This document shows positions 53,289-61,317 of a stretch of 64,000 nt of DNA, one piece after another (the first letter of the stretch is position 1; each line of letters begins with the position of its first letter). Source of the DNA: Actinoplanes sp. M2I2 (GTDB lineage Bacteria; Actinomycetota; Actinomycetes; Mycobacteriales; Micromonosporaceae); contig NZ_JALPVJ010000021.1 of NCBI RefSeq assembly GCF_023544445.1, positions 88,854 to 152,853 on the forward strand, written 5' to 3'. The notes below the pieces were generated by a model, which was not told the origin of the DNA, did not search any database, and saw only the letters and a program-made list of their open reading frames with translations. The position numbers and the translations under genes are program-made.

Positions 53289-53880
53289 TGCGGTCTCCGA
53301 TCATCTTCTCGACGTACTTGGCGATCACGTCGACCTCGAGGTTCACCGGGTCGCCGACGTCCTTGCTGCCCAGCACGGTCAGCTTCGACGTGGTCGGGAT
53401 CATCCCGACGCTGAACGTCTCGTCGTCGACGGCCATCACGGTCAGCGACACCCCGTCGACAGTGATCGAGCCCTTCTCGACCACGTACCGGGCCAGCTCG
53501 GCGGGCAGCGAGAACCGCACGACCTCCCAGTCGGCGGCCGGCTCGCGGGAGACGAGCGTGGCGACGCCGTCGACATGCCCCTGCACGAGGTGACCGCCGA
53601 GGCGGCTGCCCAGCGCGGCGGCCCGCTCGAGGTTGACCTGACCGCCCGCCTGCAGAGCCCCGAGCGACGAGCGGCGCAGCGTCTCGCCCATCACGTCGGC
53701 CGTGAAGACGCCGTCGACGTTGTCGATCACGGTGAGACAGACGCCGTTGACCGAGATCGAGTCGCCGTGCCGGGCGTCCGACGTGACCAGCGGCCCGCGG
53801 ACCGCCAGGACCGCGGAGTCGCCGCCCGAGTCGGTCAGGCGCACGACTTCACCGAGTTCCTCGACGATGCCGGTGAACAT
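53281..53880 (-). CDS. ribE: riboflavin synthase alpha chain
   Basis: 199 residues formed by two lumazine-binding repeats: MFTGIVEELGEVVRL with SVNGVCLTV, and GGHLVQGHVDGVATL with TVDGVSLTV. It dismutates two lumazines to riboflavin. AGAGGAG precedes the ATG. A 71-bp gap with 20-bp repeats separates it from ribD. Confidence 0.97.
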   Translation of the reverse strand: MFTGIVEELGEVVRLTDSGGDSAVLAVRGPLVTSDARHGDSISVNGVCLTVIDNVDGVFTADVMGETLRRSSLGALQAGGQVNLERAAALGSRLGGHLVQGHVDGVATLVSREPAADWEVVRFSLPAELARYVVEKGSITVDGVSLTVMAVDDETFSVGMIPTTSKLTVLGSKDVGDPVNLEVDVIAKYVEKMIGDRNV

Positions 53881-53900
53881 AAGAAGCTCCTCTTGACGGT

Positions 53901-53970
53901 GCGGGCGGGTCTCAACGGTGGCGGGCGGGTCTCAACGGTGGCGGGCGGGTCTCAACGGTGGCGGGCGGGT
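53901..53970. repeat. 20-bp minisatellite at the ribD/ribE junction
   Basis: Three and a half copies of gcgggcgggtctcaacggtg lie head to tail; the ribD stop codon falls inside the third copy. Adjacent 15-bp (cggtcagaatcggag) and ~12-18-bp repeats continue into the ribD 3' end. Confidence 0.85.
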
Positions 53971-55103
53971 CGGTCAGAATCGGAGCGGTCAGAATCGGAG
54001 CGGTCGGCGCCGGGGCGGTCGGCGCCCCGGTGGTCGGCGCCCGGGTGGTCGGCCGGCTTCGTCCGGATCGCGGCGGTGAAGCGCAGGTCGGGGCCGATCT
54101 GCGTGATGTCCTTGAGATCCAGCTCGATGGCGTCGGCGATGGTGCCGATGCCGGCGTCGACGAGCGCGGGCCGGCCCGCGCCGAGCAGCTTGGGCGCCAC
54201 GTAGCCGATCACCTGGTCGACCAGGCCACCGGCCAGGAAGGCGCCGGCCAGGGTGGGGCCGCCCTCGAGCAGCACCGACCGCACGCCCCGGCCGAACAGG
54301 GCGCCGAGCAGCGCGGTCAGGTCGACGCGGCCGTCCGGGCCGGCGCCGATCTCGTGGGTGGTGGCGATCCAGGTCGGTGCGGCGGCGTCGCGGACGCGGG
54401 CCTTCTCGGGCGTTCGTCCCTCGGAATCGACGACGACGCGGAGCGGCTGTTTGATGGCCAGGCTGCCGTCACGCAGGTCGCGGACGGTGAGCTGCGGGTC
54501 GTCGGCGATGACCGTGCCCACGCCGGCGACGATCGCGTCGACCGTGCCGCGCAGCACGTGCACGTCGGAGCGCGCCGGCGACGAGGTGATCCACTGGCTG
54601 GTGCCGTCGGCCGCGGCCGAGCGCCCGTCCAGCGTGGCCGCGAACTTCCAGGTCAGATACGGCCGGCCGCGGCGCACGGCGGTCAGCCAGGCCACGTTGC
54701 CCTCGGTCGCCTCCCGGCGGCGCATGCCGGTCTCGACCTGCACCCCGGACGCGCGCAGGGTGACCGCGCCGCCGGCCGCGACCGGGGTGGGGTCGTCGAC
54801 CGCGATCACGACGCGCCGCACGCCCGCGTTGATCAGGGCCTGGCTGCAGGGACCGGTGCGTCCCGTGTGGTTGCAGGGTTCGAGGGTGACGACGGCGGTG
54901 CCACCGCGGGCGCGCTCACCGGCCTGGGCCAGCGCCACGATCTCGGCGTGCGGGCCGCCGGCGTACGCGTGGAAGCCCTCGCCGACCACCTCGCCGTCGG
55001 GGTCGAGCAGGAGGCAGCCGACCACCGGGTTGGGGCTGGTCGTGCCGAGTCCGCGGGTGGCCAGCGCGATCGCGCGGCGCATCGCCTCGTCCTCGGTCAC
55101 CAT
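53952..55103 (-). CDS. ribD: bifunctional riboflavin deaminase/reductase
   Basis: 383 residues from ATG 55103 (MVTEDEAMRRAI); an upstream GTG is open but lacks a site. The N-terminal deaminase binds zinc through GGPHAEIVAL and LEPCNHTGRTGPC (~50-85). The C-terminal reductase has WKFAATLDGRSAAADG and LLEGGPTLAGAFL. The last ~33 residues are repeats (GADR, RSDSD) added beyond the normal end. First gene behind the FMN riboswitch. Confidence 0.96.
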   Translation of the reverse strand: MVTEDEAMRRAIALATRGLGTTSPNPVVGCLLLDPDGEVVGEGFHAYAGGPHAEIVALAQAGERARGGTAVVTLEPCNHTGRTGPCSQALINAGVRRVVIAVDDPTPVAAGGAVTLRASGVQVETGMRRREATEGNVAWLTAVRRGRPYLTWKFAATLDGRSAAADGTSQWITSSPARSDVHVLRGTVDAIVAGVGTVIADDPQLTVRDLRDGSLAIKQPLRVVVDSEGRTPEKARVRDAAAPTWIATTHEIGAGPDGRVDLTALLGALFGRGVRSVLLEGGPTLAGAFLAGGLVDQVIGYVAPKLLGAGRPALVDAGIGTIADAIELDLKDITQIGPDLRFTAAIRTKPADHPGADHRGADRPGADRSDSDRSDSDRPARHR

Positions 55104-55229
55104 CGGTCTCGTCCTCTCGCGCGGTGCTGTCACGCGCGGGAAGGAAGAGTCAGAAACGCCGGGAATCGGGCACGAGGGTACGCTGCGCGTACCCCGGCCG
55201 GGGGCTGGGCAGCCCTCGTTCCGATGCCG

Positions 55230-55411
55230 ACGCGCTGTCTCCCATCCGGACTGTCTGACCGGGCCTGGAAAGCCTGGTCAACCGTCGGCCCTGGAGTCTC
55301 ACCAGGTCCACCGTCCGTCATCGGTCGACGACGTCCGGGTCGCGGGCTTACCGATCAGAAAGCGATCGGATCACCGCCGGTTCGGAATTTCACCGAGTCC
55401 CGCCAGCGCGT
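55230..55411 (-). promoter_or_regulatory. FMN riboswitch (RFN element)
   Basis: In minus orientation all conserved blocks occur in order: P1 arm ACGCGCTG, GGTGAAATTCCGAACCGGC, AAGCCCGCGA, GGTGAGACTCC with GCCGACGGT, then AGTCCGGATGGGAGA and the closing P1 arm CAGCGCGT. The expression platform to ribD (55104-55229) contains a GGGTACGC-gca-GCGTACCC hairpin (55176-55194). It should switch off the ribD-ribE-ribBA-ribH operon when FMN is high. The segment 55412-55519 holds no gene and no promoter I can support. Confidence 0.97.
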
Positions 55412-55519
55412 GGTGGGTCACCCCCGAGTTTTGCACGCCGGACGGTTTTTGCCACCACCCGGGCGAGCCATGTCACAGCTGCTTAACTTGAACGCACAAC
55501 TGCCCACGCCGGGCTGACC

Positions 55520-56527
55520 TCAGGCTTCGGCCCCGTCGGCCCGTCGGCGGTCGATCGCCACATACGACCCTGGCTGCGATTTGGCGACCTTTTTCATCTC
55601 CGAGGCCACCCCGATGACCACGCGCGGGTCGGCGAAGCGGCGGCCCTCGACGGTCGCCTGCGCCACGCCGATGGAGAGGGTCACCAGGGCGGCGCGGTTC
55701 TTGTTGCCGCGGCGATCGGGCACCTCGATGTAGCCCCGCTCGGCGTCGTGCGCGTCGTAGAGCTGGTCGGCCGACTGCTCGAAGTCGGTGACCATGCGCT
55801 TGGTCAGCGGCAGCACCTGATCGGGCGTGCAGATGAAGACGAAGTCGTCGCCGCCGATGTGGCCCAGGAAGATCGAGGGCGGGCCCACCGTGCTGACCGC
55901 GCGGTGCAGGCTGCGGGCCAGCGCCGTGATGAATTCGTCGCCGCGGTCGAAGCCGTACACGTCGTTGACGCTCTTGAACCGGTCGATGTCGATGTAACCC
56001 ACGGCGTACTCACCGCCGGCCTTCATCCGGTCGGAGATCTCGCGCCGCACCCGCGCGTTGCCGGGCAGGCCGGTCAGCGGCGAGGTCTCGCGGAACTCCT
56101 TGTTGCGCCGCAGCGTCGAGGACACGCGCGCGATCAGCTCGGCCGTGTCGAACGGCTTGACCAGGTAGTCGTCGACGCCGGCGGTCAGGCCCACCACCTT
56201 GTCGACGGTCATGCTCTTGGCCGTCAGCATGATCACCGGCAGGGCCGACGTGAGCGGCTCGGCCCGCAGTCGCCGGGTCAGCTCGACCCCGTCCATGCGC
56301 GGCATCATCCAGTCGACCACCGCGAGGTCGGGCCGCTGGTCCTCCATCAGCTCGAGCGCGTCCTGCCCGTCGCGGGCCCGGATCACGTCGAAGCCGTGCA
56401 CCTTGAGGTTGAACTCCACGAAGCTGGCGATGTCCTGGTCGTCGTCGACCACCAGGATCAGGTCGGGCCGGTCCTCGGGCTCGGGACCGAGCTCGTCGTG
56501 CTGGGGATCAGCGATCCCTGTGCTCAT
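55520..56527 (-). CDS. response regulator with GGDEF diguanylate cyclase domain
   Basis: 335 residues. The receiver domain (~20-135) has acidic LVVDDDQDI, the phospho-acceptor Asp in LAVVDWMMPRMDG (~74) and the Lys of MLTAKSM. The GGDEF domain (~165-325) has the signature GGDDF in place of GGDEF/GGEEF. It should make cyclic di-GMP when phosphorylated, if GGDDF is active. The ATG overlaps the rpe stop (ATGA). No partner kinase is nearby. Confidence 0.9.
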   Translation of the reverse strand: MSTGIADPQHDELGPEPEDRPDLILVVDDDQDIASFVEFNLKVHGFDVIRARDGQDALELMEDQRPDLAVVDWMMPRMDGVELTRRLRAEPLTSALPVIMLTAKSMTVDKVVGLTAGVDDYLVKPFDTAELIARVSSTLRRNKEFRETSPLTGLPGNARVRREISDRMKAGGEYAVGYIDIDRFKSVNDVYGFDRGDEFITALARSLHRAVSTVGPPSIFLGHIGGDDFVFICTPDQVLPLTKRMVTDFEQSADQLYDAHDAERGYIEVPDRRGNKNRAALVTLSIGVAQATVEGRRFADPRVVIGVASEMKKVAKSQPGSYVAIDRRRADGAEA

Positions 56528-57192
56528 CCGACTCCTCCCACGAGGGCGCGCAGCTTGCCGATGGCCTCGGCCGGGTCCTGCGCTCCGTAGACCGCCGTGC
56601 CCGCCACGAACGCGTCGGCCCCGGCCTCGGCGGCCTGCTCGATCGTGTCGGCCGCGATGCCGCCGTCGACCTCGAGACGTACCTCGAGATTGTCAGAATG
56701 GATGCGGCGGCGCACCTCGCGCACCTTGCCGAGCATCTCGGGCAGGAATTTCTGCCCGCCGAAACCCGCCTTGATGGTCATGATCAGCACAGTGTCCACA
56801 TGGGGCAGCAGGTCGAGGTAGGGCTCGACCGGCGTGTCCCGGTCGATGGCCAGCCCGGCCTTGGCCCCGGCGGCCCGCAACGTCTTGGCCAGCGCCACCG
56901 GGTCGTCGGTGGCCTCGGCGTGGAACGTGACGTTGTAGGCGCCGGCCTCGGCGTAGCCCGGCGCCCAGCGCTCGGGATCGGTGATCATCAGGTGCACGTC
57001 GAACGGGAGACTCGTCGCCTTGCGCAGACTCTGCACCACCGGCAGGCCGATGGTCAGATTGGGGACGAAGTGGTTGTCCATGACATCGACGTGCACCCAG
57101 TCGGCGGCGCCCTCGATCGCATGCACCGCGTCGGCGAGACGGGCGAAATCGGCGGCCAGGATGCTGGGGGCGATGATCGGCGATGGCTCCAC
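56524..57192 (-). CDS. rpe: ribulose-phosphate 3-epimerase
   Basis: 222 residues from a GTG. IAPSILAADFARLADAV at the start, HVDVMDNHFVPNLTIG (~35), HLMITDPERW and MTIKAGFGGQKFLPEML (~130-150), and VDGGIA with the phosphate loop near 175. It interconverts ribulose and xylulose 5-phosphate, feeding RibB substrate. TAGACT lies 7 nt upstream of the GTG. Confidence 0.96.
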   Translation of the reverse strand: MEPSPIIAPSILAADFARLADAVHAIEGAADWVHVDVMDNHFVPNLTIGLPVVQSLRKATSLPFDVHLMITDPERWAPGYAEAGAYNVTFHAEATDDPVALAKTLRAAGAKAGLAIDRDTPVEPYLDLLPHVDTVLIMTIKAGFGGQKFLPEMLGKVREVRRRIHSDNLEVRLEVDGGIAADTIEQAAEAGADAFVAGTAVYGAQDPAEAIGKLRALVGGVG

Positions 57193-57199
57193 GGCCTGA

Positions 57200-57205
57200 A
57201 GTCTA
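57200..57205 (-). promoter_or_regulatory. -10 element TAGACT of rpe (leaderless)
   Basis: In minus orientation TAGACT ends 7 nt before the rpe GTG at 57192. Confidence 0.55.
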
Positions 57206-57287
57206 AGACCTCGGCGGCCCGCTCTCTTCCCGCCTGTGGATAACCGGTCCGAGTGGTCCGGGATCCTCCCGGGCGGGCATCAGCCGA

Positions 57288-57293
57288 TAGAGT
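57288..57293 (+). promoter_or_regulatory. -10 element TAGAGT for the Septum_form gene
   Basis: TAGAGT lies 35 bp before the ATG at 57329; a GGCGGGGGAA ribosome-binding site follows, so this transcript has a leader. Confidence 0.45.
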
Positions 57294-57328
57294 GACCCGC
57301 CTTGGCCGGACAGGGGCGGGGGAACGAC

Positions 57329-58192
57329 ATGCGACGATGGGCGGCCGCCCTGGCCGGCGCCCTCGTGCTGGCCCTGAGCGGCTGTTCCGACCTGCCCGGC
57401 GGCGTCGACGGCGACCTCACGAACGGCTGGTCCGGGCCGCCCGCGGCGCGGCAGTTCCGCCCGGCCGCGGCGCAGTGTCACCCCAACCTCGTCGAGCGGG
57501 GCACGCTGGAGGAGTACGCGCCTGTCGCCTGCGGTGGCCCGCACCTGGCCGAGACCGCGGTGATCGCCGACCTGCCCGACCTGCCGGCCGCGGCCCGCGC
57601 GGGCCGGGCTTTCCGCGAGTGCTCCGAGCGCGTCACGCCGTTCCTGGGTGGCGACTGGCGCACCGGCTGGCTGGTCCTGCAGCCCGTGCTGCCCAGCCCG
57701 GAGGCCTGGCGGGGCGGCGCCCGCTGGTATCGCTGCGACCTGGCCGAGGCGTCCCCGGTCGACGGTGAGCTCGTCCGGCGTACCAGCTCCTTGAAGGGCT
57801 CGCTCAAGGGCACCGGCAAGGTGCGGATGTCCTGCGCCAACCCCAAGATCGCGGGCGAACGGGTCACCGAGATGCGCCCGGTGGCCTGCGCCACCAGGCA
57901 CACCGCGGAGTTCGCCGGCATCTTCGTCAGCAAGCGCGCGTCGGCGGCCGGCCTGACCCCGGCCGAGCTCGAGAAGGGCTGCCACAAGGTCATCGCCACG
58001 TTCGCCGGGCTCCCGGCCGACAGCAGCGTGCGCCACCGGGTGGGCTGGCTCGGCTTCCCGCCCGACGACGCCTCGTGGCAGCTGGGCGACCACGCGATCC
58101 GCTGCTTCCTGTGGCTCAACGGCGAGCCGATGACCGGCTCCTACAAGAAGGCCGGCACCCGCAAACTGAAGATCCACTACGTCTACCGCTGA
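57329..58192 (+). CDS. Septum_form (PF13845-like) lipoprotein
   Basis: 287 residues from ATG 57329. Lipoprotein signal (VLALSGC, Cys ~20). Two repeats have the Cys-x-PH/RH-x-E pattern of septum-formation proteins: VACGGPHLAETAV (~70) and VACATRHTAEFAGIF (~190), each followed by a Trp-rich half. The role in cell division is from the family name; molecular function unknown. Divergent from rpe and convergent with rsmB. Confidence 0.82.
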   Translation: MRRWAAALAGALVLALSGCSDLPGGVDGDLTNGWSGPPAARQFRPAAAQCHPNLVERGTLEEYAPVACGGPHLAETAVIADLPDLPAAARAGRAFRECSERVTPFLGGDWRTGWLVLQPVLPSPEAWRGGARWYRCDLAEASPVDGELVRRTSSLKGSLKGTGKVRMSCANPKIAGERVTEMRPVACATRHTAEFAGIFVSKRASAAGLTPAELEKGCHKVIATFAGLPADSSVRHRVGWLGFPPDDASWQLGDHAIRCFLWLNGEPMTGSYKKAGTRKLKIHYVYR

Positions 58193-58203
58193 GGCGTGCC
58201 CCC

Positions 58204-59676
58204 TCAGCTGGTGCGGCGCAGCACCGCCAGGAACATCGCGTCGGTGCCGTGCCGGTGCGGCCAGAGCTGCACCGTCGGACCCGCGCCGATACCCGGCATG
58301 CCCGCGGGCAGCAGAGGACGGGCGTCGACGAAGTCGACCTCCACCCCGCTGCGGCGCGAGCCCTCGGTCACCGTCACCTGGGTCTCCACCATGTGCGGCG
58401 AGCACGTCACATAGGCCACCACGCCACCCGGCCGGACCGCCCGCAACGCCGCGACCAGCAACTCGCGCTGCAACTTGGTCAGCGGCGGCAGGTCGGCCGG
58501 CTGACGGCGCCAGCGCGACTCGGGCCGGCGCCGCAGCGAGCCCAGGCCGGTGCACGGCGCGTCGACCAGCACCCGGTCGAAGCCCGCCTCGGGCAGGCCG
58601 GGATCGCGGCCGACGGACCGGCCGTCCACCGCCAGCACCTTCACCGGCATGCCCGCGGTGGCCTGCTCGACCAGGCGCGCGCGATGCTCGGCGACCTCGA
58701 CGGCGGTCACCTCGGCGCCGCGCGCGGTGGCGATGGCCCCGAGCAGGCCCGTCTTGCCGCCCGGGCCGGCGCAGAGGTCGAGCCAGCGGGTGTCCTGCCC
58801 CTCCATCGGCGCGGCCAGCAGCGCCGAAGCGACCAGCTGGGAGCCCTCGTCCTGCACGTGCGCGCGACCCTCGTGGATCGCCGACAGCTCGCGCGGGGAG
58901 CCCCCGTTCAGATAGACCGCGTACGGCGAGAACGCGCCCGGCACCCCGCCGACCTCATCGGCCAGCTCGACCGCGTCGGCCCGGCCCGGCCGGGCGCACA
59001 GGTGCACCACCGGCGGCTGGTTGTCCTCGATCAGCAGCCGCGTCGTCTCGGCCAGGTCACCGCCGAGCGACTCGGCGAACGCCCGGATCACCCACTCCGG
59101 GTGGTTGTGGTGCACGGCCAGGTTGCCCACCGGGTTCTCGTCGTAGGCCGGGGCGAGCCTCTCGAGCCACTTGTCCAGCGGCGTCTCGGCGATCGTGCGC
59201 AGCACCGCGTTGGCGAAGCCGGCCGCGCCCGGAGCGACCGACCGCACCAGGTCGACGGTCTGGCTGACCGCGGCGAACGCGGGCACCCGGGTGTGCAGCA
59301 GCTGGTAGGTGCCCAGCCGCAGCGCGTCGCGGGCCGGCGGGTCGATGCGGGCCACGTCGCGCCCCGCCGCGTCGGCCACGATCAGGTCGAGCGTGCCCAT
59401 CGTGCGCAGCGTGCCGTAGGTGAGCTCGGTCGCGAACGCGGCGTCCCGGCCGGCCAGCCCCATGTCCCGCAGGATCTCGGACAACACCAGGTTGGCGTAC
59501 GCGTCGTCGCGGTGCACGGCCGCGACGGCCTCGTAGGCGGCCTGACGCGCCGGGTCCGACGGCGGCCGCCCGGCGCGGGGGCCCCGGCCCGTACGCCCGT
59601 CGCGCTCGTAACCCGGCCCGCCGGGCCGTCGCGGCCGCCCGGAACCGTGCGGCCGATCTGCCTTGTGGTCGGTCAC
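58204..59676 (-). CDS. rsmB: 16S rRNA m5C967 methyltransferase (RsmB/Fmu)
   Basis: 490 residues from a GTG that overlaps the fmt stop. The first ~45 residues are Gly/Arg/Pro-rich. A NusB-like domain follows (ARQAAYEAVAAVHRDDAYANLVLSEIL). The methyltransferase core has CAGPGGKTGLLGAIA (AdoMet), VLVDAPCTGLGSLRRRPE with the first Cys and YVTCSPHMVETQ with the catalytic Cys. It methylates a cytosine of 16S rRNA. Confidence 0.94.
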   Translation of the reverse strand: MTDHKADRPHGSGRPRRPGGPGYERDGRTGRGPRAGRPPSDPARQAAYEAVAAVHRDDAYANLVLSEILRDMGLAGRDAAFATELTYGTLRTMGTLDLIVADAAGRDVARIDPPARDALRLGTYQLLHTRVPAFAAVSQTVDLVRSVAPGAAGFANAVLRTIAETPLDKWLERLAPAYDENPVGNLAVHHNHPEWVIRAFAESLGGDLAETTRLLIEDNQPPVVHLCARPGRADAVELADEVGGVPGAFSPYAVYLNGGSPRELSAIHEGRAHVQDEGSQLVASALLAAPMEGQDTRWLDLCAGPGGKTGLLGAIATARGAEVTAVEVAEHRARLVEQATAGMPVKVLAVDGRSVGRDPGLPEAGFDRVLVDAPCTGLGSLRRRPESRWRRQPADLPPLTKLQRELLVAALRAVRPGGVVAYVTCSPHMVETQVTVTEGSRRSGVEVDFVDARPLLPAGMPGIGAGPTVQLWPHRHGTDAMFLAVLRRTS

Positions 59677-60608
59677 TGAAGCTTCTCCCCCGGCTGGATG
59701 CGCAGGCCACGAGCCCAGTCGGTCGCTGCCATCGGTTTCTTGCCCGCGGCCCGGACCTCGCCGAGCACGACCGGCGTGGTGGCCGTGCCGACGAGCACCT
59801 GGGACCGCTCGACGAGCAGGTCACCGGGCGCCAGGTCGGGACCGTTGGCCACCGGGCGCACGGGACCGAGCTTGAGCCGGTCGTCGCGCAGCGTCGTCCA
59901 GGCCCCCGGCGCCGGGGTGCAGGCCCGGATGCGCCGGTCGACCGCGAAGGCCGGGTCGTCCCAACGGACGCGCGCGTCGTCGACCGTCAGTTTCGGCGCC
60001 AGGGTGATGCCGTCGGCCGGCTGCGGGTGGGCCCGGGCGGTGCCGGCCTCGATCGCGTCGAGCACCGCGACAAGCAGCCCGGCGCCCTCGGTGGCGAGCC
60101 GTTCGAGCAGGTCGCCGGACGTGTCGGTGGGCCGGATGTCCTCGGTCAGGGTGCCGTAGACCGGGCCGGTGTCGAGGCCGGCCTCCAGCTCGAAGACGCT
60201 GGCACCGGTCACCTCGTCGCCGTGCAGCACCGCGTGCTGCACCGGGGCGGCGCCCCGCCATGCGGGCAACAGGGAGAAGTGCAGGTTGACCCAGCCGTGC
60301 TTGGGGATCTCGAGCGCGCTCGGCGGCACGAGAGCGCCGTACGCCACCACGGGCACACAGTCGGGCGCCAGCGCCCGCAGCCGCTCCTGGAACTCCGGCT
60401 CGCGCGGCCGCTCGGGGGTCAGCACCTCGATGCCGCGCTCGTCGGCCCACGCGGCGGCGGGCGACCGCACCAGGCGGCGTCCGCGCCCGGCCGGGGCGTC
60501 GGGGCGGGTGACCACGGCCAGCAGCTCGTGCCCCGAGGCGGCGATCGCGTCGAGGCTGGGCACGGCGACGGCCGGGGTGCCCGCGAAGACCAGGCGCAAC
60601 CCGCTCAC
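59673..60608 (-). CDS. fmt: methionyl-tRNA formyltransferase
   Basis: 311 residues from a GTG (GTGA overlap with def). VFAGTPAVAVPSLDAIA at the start, VNLHFSLLPAWRGAAPVQ (Asn/His catalytic pair, ~105), and ELEAGLDTGPVY. It formylates initiator Met-tRNA. Expected length. Confidence 0.96.
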   Translation of the reverse strand: MSGLRLVFAGTPAVAVPSLDAIAASGHELLAVVTRPDAPAGRGRRLVRSPAAAWADERGIEVLTPERPREPEFQERLRALAPDCVPVVAYGALVPPSALEIPKHGWVNLHFSLLPAWRGAAPVQHAVLHGDEVTGASVFELEAGLDTGPVYGTLTEDIRPTDTSGDLLERLATEGAGLLVAVLDAIEAGTARAHPQPADGITLAPKLTVDDARVRWDDPAFAVDRRIRACTPAPGAWTTLRDDRLKLGPVRPVANGPDLAPGDLLVERSQVLVGTATTPVVLGEVRAAGKKPMAATDWARGLRIQPGEKLQ

Positions 60609-61162
60609 CGCCCCAGCCCGAAGAGGCCGCGGCCGTGCGGGCTCTCCTTGACCGTGGGCGGCTTGGCCGCGTCGTACCAGTCGGCGGAGCGGATCTGCTT
60701 CATCGCGTCCTTACGGGCGGCGGCGTCGAGCCGGTCGAGGAACAACACGCCGTCGAGGTGGTCGGTCTCGTGCTGGACACAACGGGCCATCAGCCCGGTG
60801 CCGACGATCCGGATCGGGTCGCCGTGCTCGTTGTAGCCGGCGGCCACGACGTTCTGACGGCGTTTGGTGTCGACGTAGATGCCCGGGATCGACAGGCAGC
60901 CCTCGGGTCCGTCCTGCTCCTCGTCGTCCGGGAAGGACAGCACCGGGTTGACGATGTGACCGACCACGTCGTCCACGTCGAACGCGAACACGCGCAGGCC
61001 GACGCCGATCTGCGGGGCGGCCAGCCCGGCGCCGCCCTCCTCCAGCATGCTGTCGGTCAGATCCTTGACCAGGGTGCGGAGTTCCTTGTCGAAGTCGACG
61101 ACGAGATCGGCCGGCGTCCGGAGGACCGGATCACCGAACAGACGGATGGACTGGGCGGTCAC
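60605..61162 (-). CDS. def: peptide deformylase
   Basis: 185 residues from a GTG. Motif 1 GAGLAAPQIG (~45), motif 2 EGCLSIPG (~95, metal Cys), motif 3 QHETDHLDGVLF (~137, HExxH). It removes the N-formyl group. Its stop overlaps the fmt start by 4 nt, and fmt's overlaps rsmB, a coupled def-fmt-rsmB unit. Confidence 0.97.
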   Translation of the reverse strand: MTAQSIRLFGDPVLRTPADLVVDFDKELRTLVKDLTDSMLEEGGAGLAAPQIGVGLRVFAFDVDDVVGHIVNPVLSFPDDEEQDGPEGCLSIPGIYVDTKRRQNVVAAGYNEHGDPIRIVGTGLMARCVQHETDHLDGVLFLDRLDAAARKDAMKQIRSADWYDAAKPPTVKESPHGRGLFGLGR

Positions 61163-61317
61163 GCGGGCAGACTCCTGACATCTCGGCTCGGCACCCGACT
61201 AGTCTACGGAGTGCTTCTGACGCTTTCGGGCGGCGTGGGGGTGCCGCGCGTCACCGGGAAGGACGGACCGGGGACGGCCCCCGGAATTGTCGGGGGTGCC
61301 GGGCAGAATGTTCTGCG

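Noticed and set aside
55412..55519. defined promoter for the riboflavin operon
   Set aside because: Several weak hexamers but no pair with good spacing; not called.
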